From the NCBI GenBank assembly GCA_018399075.1, contig CP073763.1:1612001-1676000 (forward strand): a stretch of DNA of 64,000 nt, written 5' to 3'. The position numbers and the translations under genes were made by a program. This stretch comes from Simkaniaceae bacterium (lineage in GTDB: Bacteria; Chlamydiota; Chlamydiia; Chlamydiales; Simkaniaceae). Each line of letters begins with the position of its first letter. Within the stretch, counting starts at the first letter, position 1. Shown here piece by piece: positions 38,954 to 46,143 of the stretch. The notes beneath the pieces were generated by a model. That model saw only the letters and a program-made list of their open reading frames with translations. It ran no database searches and was not told the DNA's origin.

Positions 38954-39928
38954 CTATTTTAATAGATGCGCAACAGCATCTCTTTCTTCTAACAGTTCTT
39001 TTTCTGTTGCTGCAAGCATTTCTTTAAGGAAAGGATCGATTTCAAACCCTTGAACAATCTCAACCTTTCCAGGACTTGTCATTTTGCAAGGAAATGAAAA
39101 GATCAACCCTTCACTCATTCCATAGGGATTTCCATCAGAACAAATGCATGAGGAGAAGGTGGAACCTTTATAATACAGAGAATGAATCCCACTTAAGATG
39201 GCATTGGCTGCAGAGGCTGCAGAAGACTTTCCGCGCGCCGCAATAACTGCAGCTCCCCTCTTTTGCACGGTTTCAAAAAACTCTCCTTCAAGCCAACCCC
39301 GATCAGTGATCACATCGGTCGCTTTCTTTCCACCAATCCTTGTATTCACAAAATCGGGAACTTGAGTTGCAGAATGATTACCCCAAATAATGACATTTTC
39401 AACAGTATCGATATCAACGTCTGCTTTTTTAGCGAGTTGATACTGCGCCCTGTTTTGATCAAGTCTAGTCATGGCATGAAAATTTTCCCTGGGAATATTT
39501 GGAGCATTATGCATGGTAATCAGACAGTTCGTATTGCACGGATTCCCCACAACAAAGACCATCACATCTTTAGAGGCTGCATTATTGAGAGCTTTTCCCT
39601 GACCAACGAAAATCTTTCCATTTTCAGTCAGAAGATCTTTCCGTTCCATTCCAGGACCGCGTGGTTTTGCTCCCACAAGAATGGCAACATCAACAGAGCC
39701 AAAAACCTCTTCAGGATCACTTCCGATCTTAATCTCTTTCAAATGAGGAAAGCCGCAATCTTCGAGCTCCATGACGACCCCTTTAAGGGCCTCTACCCCT
39801 TGGGGAACTTCTAAGATATGAAGAGCAATCGGCTCATTTTTTCCAAATAATTCACCACTTGCAATTCTAAAAAGGAGGCTATAAGCAATCTGCCCTCCGC
39901 CGCCTGTTACAGCTATTCGCTTGACCAT
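38954..39928 (-). CDS. mdh: malate dehydrogenase
   Basis: MDH interconverts malate and oxaloacetate with NAD. The NAD site is [17 protein letters not shown], the substrate arginines are in the MERKDLL and [10 protein letters not shown] segments, and the catalytic His is in [11 protein letters not shown]. These place it in the cytosolic (MDH1-like) group also used by Chlamydia. The 324-residue length is normal. GGAG precedes the ATG. It is the first gene of an mdh-gltA pair, so product and substrate (oxaloacetate) are linked in one operon. An inverted repeat lies just upstream. Confidence 0.95.
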   Translation of the reverse strand: MVKRIAVTGGGGQIAYSLLFRIASGELFGKNEPIALHILEVPQGVEALKGVVMELEDCGFPHLKEIKIGSDPEEVFGSVDVAILVGAKPRGPGMERKDLLTENGKIFVGQGKALNNAASKDVMVFVVGNPCNTNCLITMHNAPNIPRENFHAMTRLDQNRAQYQLAKKADVDIDTVENVIIWGNHSATQVPDFVNTRIGGKKATDVITDRGWLEGEFFETVQKRGAAVIAARGKSSAASAANAILSGIHSLYYKGSTFSSCICSDGNPYGMSEGLIFSFPCKMTSPGKVEIVQGFEIDPFLKEMLAATEKELLEERDAVAHLLK

Positions 39929-39941
39929 ATTTCACTCCTGT

Positions 39942-39983
39942 TTGAAATAGTCTATTAAAAGGTTTATTGACTATTCCTTCAAG
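39942..39983. promoter_or_regulatory. inverted repeat between the membrane-protein gene and mdh
   Basis: TTGAA-ATAGTC-t-ATtAAA on the left can pair with TTTATtGACTATTccTTCAA on the right, with a two-base bulge and one or two mismatches. It ends about 13 bases before the mdh start. It could end the upstream transcript or act in the mdh leader; no T-run supports a classical terminator. Confidence 0.4.
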
Positions 39984-39997
39984 TGAAACATTTCCTC

Positions 39998-40831
39998 TTA
40001 TTCTGGAGATTGCTCATCATTATTGTTGGAACTAAAGAGAGCCTTAAGCATATTCGAACAGGTACCAATCATCATCTGATTTGTGAAGATTTGATGGATC
40101 TGGTAGTTATTTTGCTTCATCACCTCTGCTACCCCCCATAAAGATAACAGAACTACAGTTGTCTCAATAATGGTCCAGATTTTGGGCTGCTTTTGTTCCA
40201 TCTCAATAGATTGTTTATCTAAGCTTTTCAGAATGGTGGTGGCACATAAGCTAATAGTTATACCAACAGCTCCAAAGGTAAAAGCATCCTTAAACGATGG
40301 GGAAATATAAGTAGGATCAAACCATTGATATAGACGATCACCAAAGACATTTCTACCAAACCAAGCCCCTGAACCTATTAATATACCAACCATGGAACCG
40401 ATAGCACCTGCCATGATGGGTAATACAGTAACATTTCCTGGATCATTCACCCCTATTGCATAAAGAGCTGCAGCTTGATAAATAAACTTTTGATCCATCG
40501 GCATGTAGCAATTGGAGAAAGCTTCAGCTAGCTTAACAAAAGCAAAGGTTCTTAAGGCAATCATTGTCATTTTAAAAGCGAACGGATAAGAACTGCTAAG
40601 TTTGGTAGAGTGTCCATCGATTTCTTCAACAGTGCGCGCACCGAGCTCTACAACTAGCGCAGGAGCTCCCAAAGCTAGCGCTTCTTTAAACAGAGGAAGG
40701 GTATAAGAAGAATCAAAATGTTGAATCCACTGATTGATTCCTGTTTTGTTTTGGACCCATCCTAAAGCCGCGGATGTTCCTCCAACCAAAGCTCCATAAC
40801 CTAGTCCACCCTGAATAATATTAACTGCCAT
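39998..40831 (-). CDS. membrane protein with an internal duplication
   Basis: The 277-residue protein consists of two similar halves, about residues 9-135 and 140-262. Each opens with a Gly-rich hydrophobic segment (GALVGGTSAALGW against GSMVGILIGSGAWFG). A QW...FD.(S/T)Y..P.FK(E/D)A element follows (residues after GINQWIQHFD and after YQWFDPTY), then a second and third hydrophobic segment. No signal peptide, catalytic motif or known family is evident. Its promoter region has TATAAT on the minus strand. Lineage-specific; a channel-like, envelope or inclusion-membrane protein is conceivable. Confidence 0.65.
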   Translation of the reverse strand: MAVNIIQGGLGYGALVGGTSAALGWVQNKTGINQWIQHFDSSYTLPLFKEALALGAPALVVELGARTVEEIDGHSTKLSSSYPFAFKMTMIALRTFAFVKLAEAFSNCYMPMDQKFIYQAAALYAIGVNDPGNVTVLPIMAGAIGSMVGILIGSGAWFGRNVFGDRLYQWFDPTYISPSFKDAFTFGAVGITISLCATTILKSLDKQSIEMEQKQPKIWTIIETTVVLLSLWGVAEVMKQNNYQIHQIFTNQMMIGTCSNMLKALFSSNNNDEQSPE

Positions 40832-40940
40832 TTGATCTTTCTATACGTTAAAATAAAGGAAATTATAGTATTTTTTCACATTTTTCCCTAGCACTTGTTT
40901 CTCGTGCAAAAAATCTCTAAGTCTGATATCTTTATGAGCC

Positions 40941-41795
40941 ATGGAAAAAAAAGAATATATCTTAAACCTTTCTTGCAATGACCAGGTTGGGATTGTGGCG
41001 GCTGTCACAGGATCTATGGCTGAGATGGGACTCTTTATTTTAGAGCTCTCTCAATTCAGCGACCCTTCGACTGAAAAATTCTTTATGCGGATCCATTTTG
41101 AGACGACGAAGGAAATTTCAGAAGATGCGATTACTCAGAACTTTGGCGTTGTTTCAGAAAAGTTTAAGATGAGCTGGGATCTTCATGACACCGAATTCCG
41201 CCCAAAAGTTATTTTAATGGTTTCAAAGCATAGCCACTGTTTAAACGATCTTCTTCACAGATGGTCAACTGGCAATCTCCCTATTGACATTGCTGCCGTT
41301 GTTTCTAACCATGAAGACTTGAAAAAAATGGCCTCTTGGTATGAGGTTCCCTTTCACTATTTTCCTGTCACCCCTGAAACTAAAAAAGAGCAAGAAGAGA
41401 AACTCCTTCAGCTCGTTGAAAAAGAAGGGGGCGATCTTGTCGTTCTGGCCCGCTACATGCAAATTTTAAGTGATACCCTTTGCCAAAAAATGTCAGGACG
41501 CATCATCAATATTCACCACTCCTTCCTACCTAGCTTTAAGGGAGCTAAACCTTACCATCAAGCCTTTGATCGCGGGGTGAAAATCATTGGTGCTACAGCG
41601 CACTATGTCACAGCTGATTTGGATGAAGGACCTATTATCGATCAAGAAACGGCGCGCGTCCGCCATGACCAATCGGCCAAAGAGCTTGTCCGAATGGGGC
41701 AAGATGTAGAATGCCAAGTCCTTGCACGGGCAGTTAAGTGGCATGTTGAGCAGCGGGTCATTATCAACAACCATAAAACGGTTGTTTTCAACTAA
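40941..41795 (+). CDS. purU: formyltetrahydrofolate deformylase
   Basis: PurU hydrolyses 10-formyl-THF to formate and THF, balancing the one-carbon pool. The N-terminal ACT domain (CNDQVGIVAAVTGSMAEMG) precedes a formyltransferase domain with NIHHSFLPSFKGAKPYHQA and GATAHYVTADLDEGPII, which contain the catalytic His and Asp. The 284-residue length is standard. Upstream bases have no strong ribosome site. The single-gene unit is divergent from the duplicated membrane protein. Confidence 0.95.
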   Translation: MEKKEYILNLSCNDQVGIVAAVTGSMAEMGLFILELSQFSDPSTEKFFMRIHFETTKEISEDAITQNFGVVSEKFKMSWDLHDTEFRPKVILMVSKHSHCLNDLLHRWSTGNLPIDIAAVVSNHEDLKKMASWYEVPFHYFPVTPETKKEQEEKLLQLVEKEGGDLVVLARYMQILSDTLCQKMSGRIINIHHSFLPSFKGAKPYHQAFDRGVKIIGATAHYVTADLDEGPIIDQETARVRHDQSAKELVRMGQDVECQVLARAVKWHVEQRVIINNHKTVVFN

Positions 41796-41864
41796 AACTC
41801 CTTTTATTTATTAGATATATGACTCAAAAATTGAAGAAATCAACTTTTAAGGCTGGATAGATTC

Positions 41865-42353
41865 ATGGAACCTAAAACCCCTTCAATAACTGCTATTCAT
41901 GATCATACCTACCGGATTTTTCCGAATGATCTCAATGCTCAAGGAACCGTTTTCGGTGGTCTCATCATGGCAGAAGCTGATCGCCTTGCTCATATTGTTG
42001 CTGAAAGACATAGCGGGCGGATCTGTGTAACCGCTTCAGTTGATTCTATTCAGTTCCACGCCCCAGCAGGACATGGCGACAACTTGATATTTAAATCTTC
42101 AATTAACAGGGCCTGGCACACGTCGATGGAAGTGGGTGTTAAAGTGATGGCTGAAGAACGGACTACCATGGAGCGTAAACATATTGTTACAGCTTATTTG
42201 ACCTTTGTTGCTCTCGATGATTATGGACGCCCTACAGGGGTTCCTCCTGTCTCCCCGAAAACAGCAGTTGAAAAAAGACGCTTCGATGAAGCTGACAAAC
42301 GGCGCGCTGCACGTATTAGTTTTAAAAAAATTGGTAAAAAAGGTTCTCAATAA
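41865..42353 (+). CDS. acyl-CoA thioesterase (hotdog fold, YciA/BFIT type)
   Basis: A single hotdog domain of 162 residues. The central element NAQGTVFGGLIMAEADRLAHIVA carries the Asn/Asp and Gly-Gly helix of the acyl-CoA thioesterase subgroup that includes YciA. It hydrolyses acyl-CoA to free acid and CoA; the chain-length preference cannot be read from sequence. The C-terminus is basic and rich in Lys/Arg. bolA begins 27 bases downstream. Confidence 0.88.
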   Translation: MEPKTPSITAIHDHTYRIFPNDLNAQGTVFGGLIMAEADRLAHIVAERHSGRICVTASVDSIQFHAPAGHGDNLIFKSSINRAWHTSMEVGVKVMAEERTTMERKHIVTAYLTFVALDDYGRPTGVPPVSPKTAVEKRRFDEADKRRAARISFKKIGKKGSQ

Positions 42354-42366
42354 CCGCTCTTTGCTC

Positions 42367-42372
42367 TATAAT
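42367..42372 (+). promoter_or_regulatory. consensus -10 element immediately before bolA
   Basis: TATAAT at 42367-42372 lies only eight bases before the bolA ATG. The -35 region (about 42344-42349) is weak. If it is used, the transcript would start at or next to the start codon. Confidence 0.35.
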
Positions 42373-42380
42373 CCTACAGC

Positions 42381-42632
42381 ATGATTGAAGCGAGTCAAAT
42401 TATCAGTGCGATCCTAGTTGCTATTGATGGAGCCACTATTCAGGTGATGAACCCTAGAAATGATGGTCTCCATTTCGATGCAATTGTGATCTCTTCCCAT
42501 TTTTCGGGAAAAAGTCTTGTTGAACAACACCAAATGGTGATGGCTCCATTAAAAGAGCTCTTTGCCTCTAAGCTTCATGCCCTAAGTTTAAAAACCTATA
42601 CACCTGAAGAGTGGGAAAAAATAGACCAATGA
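42381..42632 (+). CDS. bolA: BolA-family protein
   Basis: BolA-like proteins bind monothiol glutaredoxins through a shared [2Fe-2S] cluster and help deliver iron-sulfur clusters. The 83 residues carry the family core: HFDAIVISSHFSGKSLVEQHQMV with the conserved His and the FxGKSLVxxH pattern. The family start is as chosen, since the helix MIEASQII is its usual first element. It overlaps grxD by four bases (ATGA), a pairing that makes co-function very likely. Confidence 0.92.
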   Translation: MIEASQIISAILVAIDGATIQVMNPRNDGLHFDAIVISSHFSGKSLVEQHQMVMAPLKELFASKLHALSLKTYTPEEWEKIDQ

Positions 42633-42943
42633 GTGACGTCCAAGAAACAATTAAAAAAGACATTGAAACATATCATGTGATCCTTTTTATGAAAGGATCA
42701 AAACTGATGCCCCACTGCGGTTTTTCTGCTCGCGTTGTCGAAGTTCTTAACCAACATGGGATTGAATACGAAACGCGTGATGTCCTAAAGGACGATGAAT
42801 TGCGGCAAGGAATCAAAGAATTCTCGAACTGGCCCACCTTGCCCCAGCTTTATATCAAAGGAAATTTCATCGGAGGCTGCGATATCGTCCTGCAACTCCA
42901 CGAAGAAGGCAAACTTGAAACACTCCTAAAAAAGAGGTCATAA
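42629..42943 (+). CDS. grxD: monothiol CGFS glutaredoxin (Grx4/GrxD type)
   Basis: CGFS-type glutaredoxins bind and transfer [2Fe-2S] clusters, together with BolA. The active motif is PHCGFSARVVEVL (Cys near residue 31), with GSKLMP before it and the glutathione-binding WPTLPQLYI and GGCDIV elements after it. At 104 residues it has the standard single-domain length. The ATG 42629 overlaps the bolA stop; an upstream extension in frame is not needed. Confidence 0.95.
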   Translation: MSDVQETIKKDIETYHVILFMKGSKLMPHCGFSARVVEVLNQHGIEYETRDVLKDDELRQGIKEFSNWPTLPQLYIKGNFIGGCDIVLQLHEEGKLETLLKKRS

Positions 42944-43185
42944 TGTCTCTCGAAGCTTTAATTCGTCCTATAGGATCACCACAAACAGAAAGAACTAGAT
43001 TACATCGAACAGATTGTTGCAGCGCCCTTTTACGTCTTACATTTGAAGCAAAAACTGGATATCTCACACAAGCTCAAATTTTAACGCAAAAAGCATTCCT
43101 ACTTGCTCATATGTCTCCAAGTAGAATTTGTCATACTTGCCATTATGCTTTTACAGCAATGCCAATTCAAACGGAAAATCAATAG
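42943..43185 (+). CDS. small Cys/His-bearing protein (80 aa), coupled to grxD
   Basis: The start ATG overlaps the grxD stop (TAATG), with AGAGG just upstream, which argues for a real, translationally coupled gene. The product has a CC pair near residue 25 and a CHTCH motif near 63-67: five cysteines/histidines that could bind a metal or a cluster. Between them is an amphipathic helix. I do not recognise the family. Its place between an iron-sulfur carrier pair and mscS suggests a metal- or redox-linked role, which is inferred. Confidence 0.6.
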   Translation: MSLEALIRPIGSPQTERTRLHRTDCCSALLRLTFEAKTGYLTQAQILTQKAFLLAHMSPSRICHTCHYAFTAMPIQTENQ

Positions 43186-43187
43186 TA

Positions 43188-44279
43188 ATGGATGATCAGG
43201 CAACAGAGATAACAAATCTTTTTCTTCATCGAGGATGGATGATTCCTGTCTTGATCATTATTGCCCTTACCCTCCTTGTTCATTTTATTATCAGTCGTTT
43301 TTACAAAAGGGTTTATCCCCGCTTAGAAAGAACTAATCTTGCTTGGGATTCTTCCCTTTTAAAATCTCTCATACGCCCCCTGAAAGTGTTTATATGGATT
43401 TTAGGACTTACTTTTTCCATCCAAGTCCTAGCCTTTCATATGGATCATGAAGACTTTATCGATCTATTTAGACCCCTTCGTGACCTATTATTTGTCTTTA
43501 CAATGCTTTGGTTCTCCCTTCGTTTCATAAAAAATATGGAGATAGAACACTCAAGGGACCAGCGATCAAAAAAGAAACGCTTTGACAAGACAACAGTACG
43601 AGCTGTTTGTCAAATCTCTAGAGTTATAGCCATCATGCTTGCGGCCCTAGTTTTTCTTCAAACGCGGAACGTTAACCTCTCTGCAGTCCTTGCATTTGGT
43701 GGTGCCGGAGGTTTAATTGTTGGTTTGGCAGCAAAAGATCTATTGGGAAACTTTTTTGGGGGTTTAATGATTTATTTAGACCGCCCTTTTTCAGTGGGCG
43801 ATTGGATTCAATCCCCTGATAGAGAAATTGAGGGTTATGTTGAAAATATTGGGTGGCGACTCACCCGAATCCGGACCTTTGCAAAACGACCTATTTACGT
43901 CCCAAATGGGATCTTTTCAAACATCTCAGTTATTAACCCCTCTCGGATGTCTAATCGACAAATAAAAACCCGCGTTGGGATTCGATATGATGATGCCCCA
44001 AAAATGGATGTGATCGTGAAGGAAGTCGAAGAGATGATCCGCACCCATCCAGAAATCGATACCGATAAATTTATGATGGTTAGATTTGATGAGTTTGGCC
44101 CTTCCTCACTTAACTTTTTAATCTACTGCTTTACTAAGACGACAAAGTGGGCTGATTATATGCTCTACCAACAAGACATCTACCTTAAAACGATCCAGAT
44201 TATCGAAAAGCATGGGGCGGAATGCGCCTTCCCTACAACAACGCTCCACATTCCTGAGGGTGTTTCCCTAAAGCAATGA
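43188..44279 (+). CDS. MscS-family mechanosensitive channel
   Basis: A 363-residue inner-membrane protein with about five transmembrane segments, the last being the pore-lining TM3 (FGGAGGLIVGLAAKDLLGNFFGGLMIY, cited by its core GGAGG...LLGNFFGG). The beta domain (FSVGDWI) and the C-terminal mixed domain follow. Such channels open on membrane tension to release solutes after osmotic down-shock. Length and topology are nearer to YnaI/YbdG-type members than to minimal MscS (286 residues). The ATG 43188 starts three bases after the previous stop; an upstream extension would run through that gene. Confidence 0.92.
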   Translation: MDDQATEITNLFLHRGWMIPVLIIIALTLLVHFIISRFYKRVYPRLERTNLAWDSSLLKSLIRPLKVFIWILGLTFSIQVLAFHMDHEDFIDLFRPLRDLLFVFTMLWFSLRFIKNMEIEHSRDQRSKKKRFDKTTVRAVCQISRVIAIMLAALVFLQTRNVNLSAVLAFGGAGGLIVGLAAKDLLGNFFGGLMIYLDRPFSVGDWIQSPDREIEGYVENIGWRLTRIRTFAKRPIYVPNGIFSNISVINPSRMSNRQIKTRVGIRYDDAPKMDVIVKEVEEMIRTHPEIDTDKFMMVRFDEFGPSSLNFLIYCFTKTTKWADYMLYQQDIYLKTIQIIEKHGAECAFPTTTLHIPEGVSLKQ

Positions 44280-44950
44280 ACGAGCTCACCTTTTTCATTC
44301 ACATTGCTGCAATGATCAGCTTTATTATCCTTGCTCTCCGCATTGGGAGAGAGGCGCTCATTGCTGTCATTGTTGTTCAAGTCATTCTTGCCAATCTTTT
44401 TGTAACAAAACAGATGAATCTCTTTAGCCTCGATATCACCTGTTCAGAAGTTTATACTGTAGGAGCCATTTTTTCCCTTAATCTATTGCAAACCTATTTC
44501 GGAAAAAAGGCGGCAAATAAAACGTTGTGGATTGTTTTTTTTCTTCTATTCTTTGTCATCATTATGTCGCAGTTCCAAATCCGTTATCTCCCCTCTAAAT
44601 ACGATTCGATGCATCCCGCTTTTGCAGCCATTTTAGGCTATACACCACGCATCATGATCACCTCTTTTTTCTGCGCCTTTTCGATGCAAAAACTCGATAT
44701 GGAACTTTTTGGATACCTGAAAAGGAAGTTCACAAAACTCCCCTTTTTTATCCCGTTTGCCTGCGCCTCTCTAATCACTCAATTTCTAGATACAGTTCTA
44801 TTCAGCTTCATTGCCCTCTATGGAATAGTTCATAGTATGAAAGATATCATTATGATGAGCTATCTCGTCAAAGTGACTGTTATCTTTTCGATTGCCCCTT
44901 TCACGATCCTTGTAAAACGGTTGATTCGTCATGACCCTGTTCAAGTTTGA
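44276..44950 (+). CDS. yhhQ: queuosine-precursor transporter (YhhQ/COG1738 family)
   Basis: The 224-residue protein has about six membrane segments. LANLFVTKQMNLF, TCSEVYTVGAIFSLNLLQTYFGKKAA and SLITQFLDTVLFSFIA carry the family's conserved polar residues within the membrane. YhhQ imports preQ0/preQ1 in E. coli, and the C. trachomatis homologue has been shown to import queuine. Here the gene sits directly before tgt (20-base overlap), linking uptake to tRNA base exchange. It begins inside the mscS stop codon. Confidence 0.88.
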   Translation: MNELTFFIHIAAMISFIILALRIGREALIAVIVVQVILANLFVTKQMNLFSLDITCSEVYTVGAIFSLNLLQTYFGKKAANKTLWIVFFLLFFVIIMSQFQIRYLPSKYDSMHPAFAAILGYTPRIMITSFFCAFSMQKLDMELFGYLKRKFTKLPFFIPFACASLITQFLDTVLFSFIALYGIVHSMKDIIMMSYLVKVTVIFSIAPFTILVKRLIRHDPVQV

Positions 44951-46061
44951 AGTCCTTCATACATCGACAAAATCGCGTGCACGCGTAGGGCGTATTCATA
45001 CACCTCATGGAATCATTGACACTCCAAACTTTGTAGCGGTAGGAACCAATGGAACCTTGAAATCTCTCGATAATGAGATGGTCAGCTCGATTGGACTGCA
45101 ACTCATGTTTTGTAATACCTACCACTTGCTTTTGCAGCCTGGTCCCGAAGTGATTGAAAACGGTGGAGGGATCCATAGCTTCATCAATCGAAACATGCCG
45201 ATCATTACCGATTCAGGTGGATTTCAAGTTTTTAGCTTGGCTTATGGATCGGTTGCGGATGAACTCAAAAGTAAAGGGACAAAAAAACAAGGGGGTTCAG
45301 TCATTAAGATTACCGAAGATGGTGTTCATTTTCGCTCTTATCGAGATGGCCGATCGATACTGCTTACGCCCGAAACTTCGGTTGCAACTCAAAAAGCAAT
45401 CGGAGCGGATATTATTATCCCCTTTGATGAGCTTCCTCCCTACCATATCACCGATAGTGAGCTTAGAAAATCCCTGGATCGAACCCACGCTTGGGAAAAA
45501 CGCTCCCTTGAAGCCCACCTTAAGGACCCCAGGGGACAGGCGATGTATGCTGTGATTCACGGGGGCGTGGATGACTCTCTTCGGGAAAAGAGCTGCAATT
45601 TTCTTCGAGAGCTTCCCTTTAATGGGTATGCTATCGGAGGAAGCATGGGAAAGACCAAGGATCAAATGGTCTCGATGCTCTCTTCCCTCCTCCCTAAACT
45701 TCCCACAGAGGCTCCTAACCACCTTTTAGGAATCGCAGATTTAGAGTCTCTTAAAGGCTGCGTTCCCCTGGGAATCGACACCTTTGATAGCTCCTATCCG
45801 ACAAAAGCAGCCCGCCATGGAACTCTTTTAACCTCAACAGGGGGAATGAAGATTACGCGAGGGCGACATAGTGGTGAATTCAAGCCAATTGAAGCGGGAT
45901 GCATCTGCTATACTTGCCAAAACTACTCAAGAGCTTATATTCATCATCTTTTTAAAGCTAAGGAACTTACGTCTATGACCTTGGCTTCTATTCATAATCT
46001 CCATTTCATGGTAGAACTCATGAAGTCATTCAGAGAGAATATATTACTTAATAAAGTATAA
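44931..46061 (+). CDS. tgt: tRNA-guanine transglycosylase
   Basis: TGT exchanges G34 of GUN-anticodon tRNAs for a queuine-type base. The catalytic Asp residues are in TDSGGFQVFSL and IDTFDSSYPT, and the zinc site is CICYTC...H near the C-terminus. The substrate pocket differs from preQ1-type enzymes: the FDEC motif is FDEL, the GIQQG motif is VIHGG, and the GGLAVGE loop is GGSMGK, one residue shorter. Chlamydial TGT is known to prefer queuine, and these changes fit that. The start overlaps yhhQ by 20 bases. Confidence 0.94.
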   Translation: MTLFKFEVLHTSTKSRARVGRIHTPHGIIDTPNFVAVGTNGTLKSLDNEMVSSIGLQLMFCNTYHLLLQPGPEVIENGGGIHSFINRNMPIITDSGGFQVFSLAYGSVADELKSKGTKKQGGSVIKITEDGVHFRSYRDGRSILLTPETSVATQKAIGADIIIPFDELPPYHITDSELRKSLDRTHAWEKRSLEAHLKDPRGQAMYAVIHGGVDDSLREKSCNFLRELPFNGYAIGGSMGKTKDQMVSMLSSLLPKLPTEAPNHLLGIADLESLKGCVPLGIDTFDSSYPTKAARHGTLLTSTGGMKITRGRHSGEFKPIEAGCICYTCQNYSRAYIHHLFKAKELTSMTLASIHNLHFMVELMKSFRENILLNKV

Positions 46062-46103
46062 GTAATTAAAATTTAATTTATTATATTTTTATATCTTTAA
46101 TTA

Positions 46104-46130
46104 TGCTATAATTAACACATTAATGTTAAT
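46104..46130 (+). promoter_or_regulatory. extended -10 promoter and operator-like palindrome
   Basis: TGCTATAAT (46104-46112) is a consensus extended -10. Overlapping its last two bases, ATTAACA (46111-46117) and TGTTAAT (46124-46130) form a perfect seven-base inverted repeat around a six-base spacer, covering the expected transcription start. This arrangement suits a repressor site. Confidence 0.55.
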
Positions 46131-46143
46131 TTGGGGAAATTAA

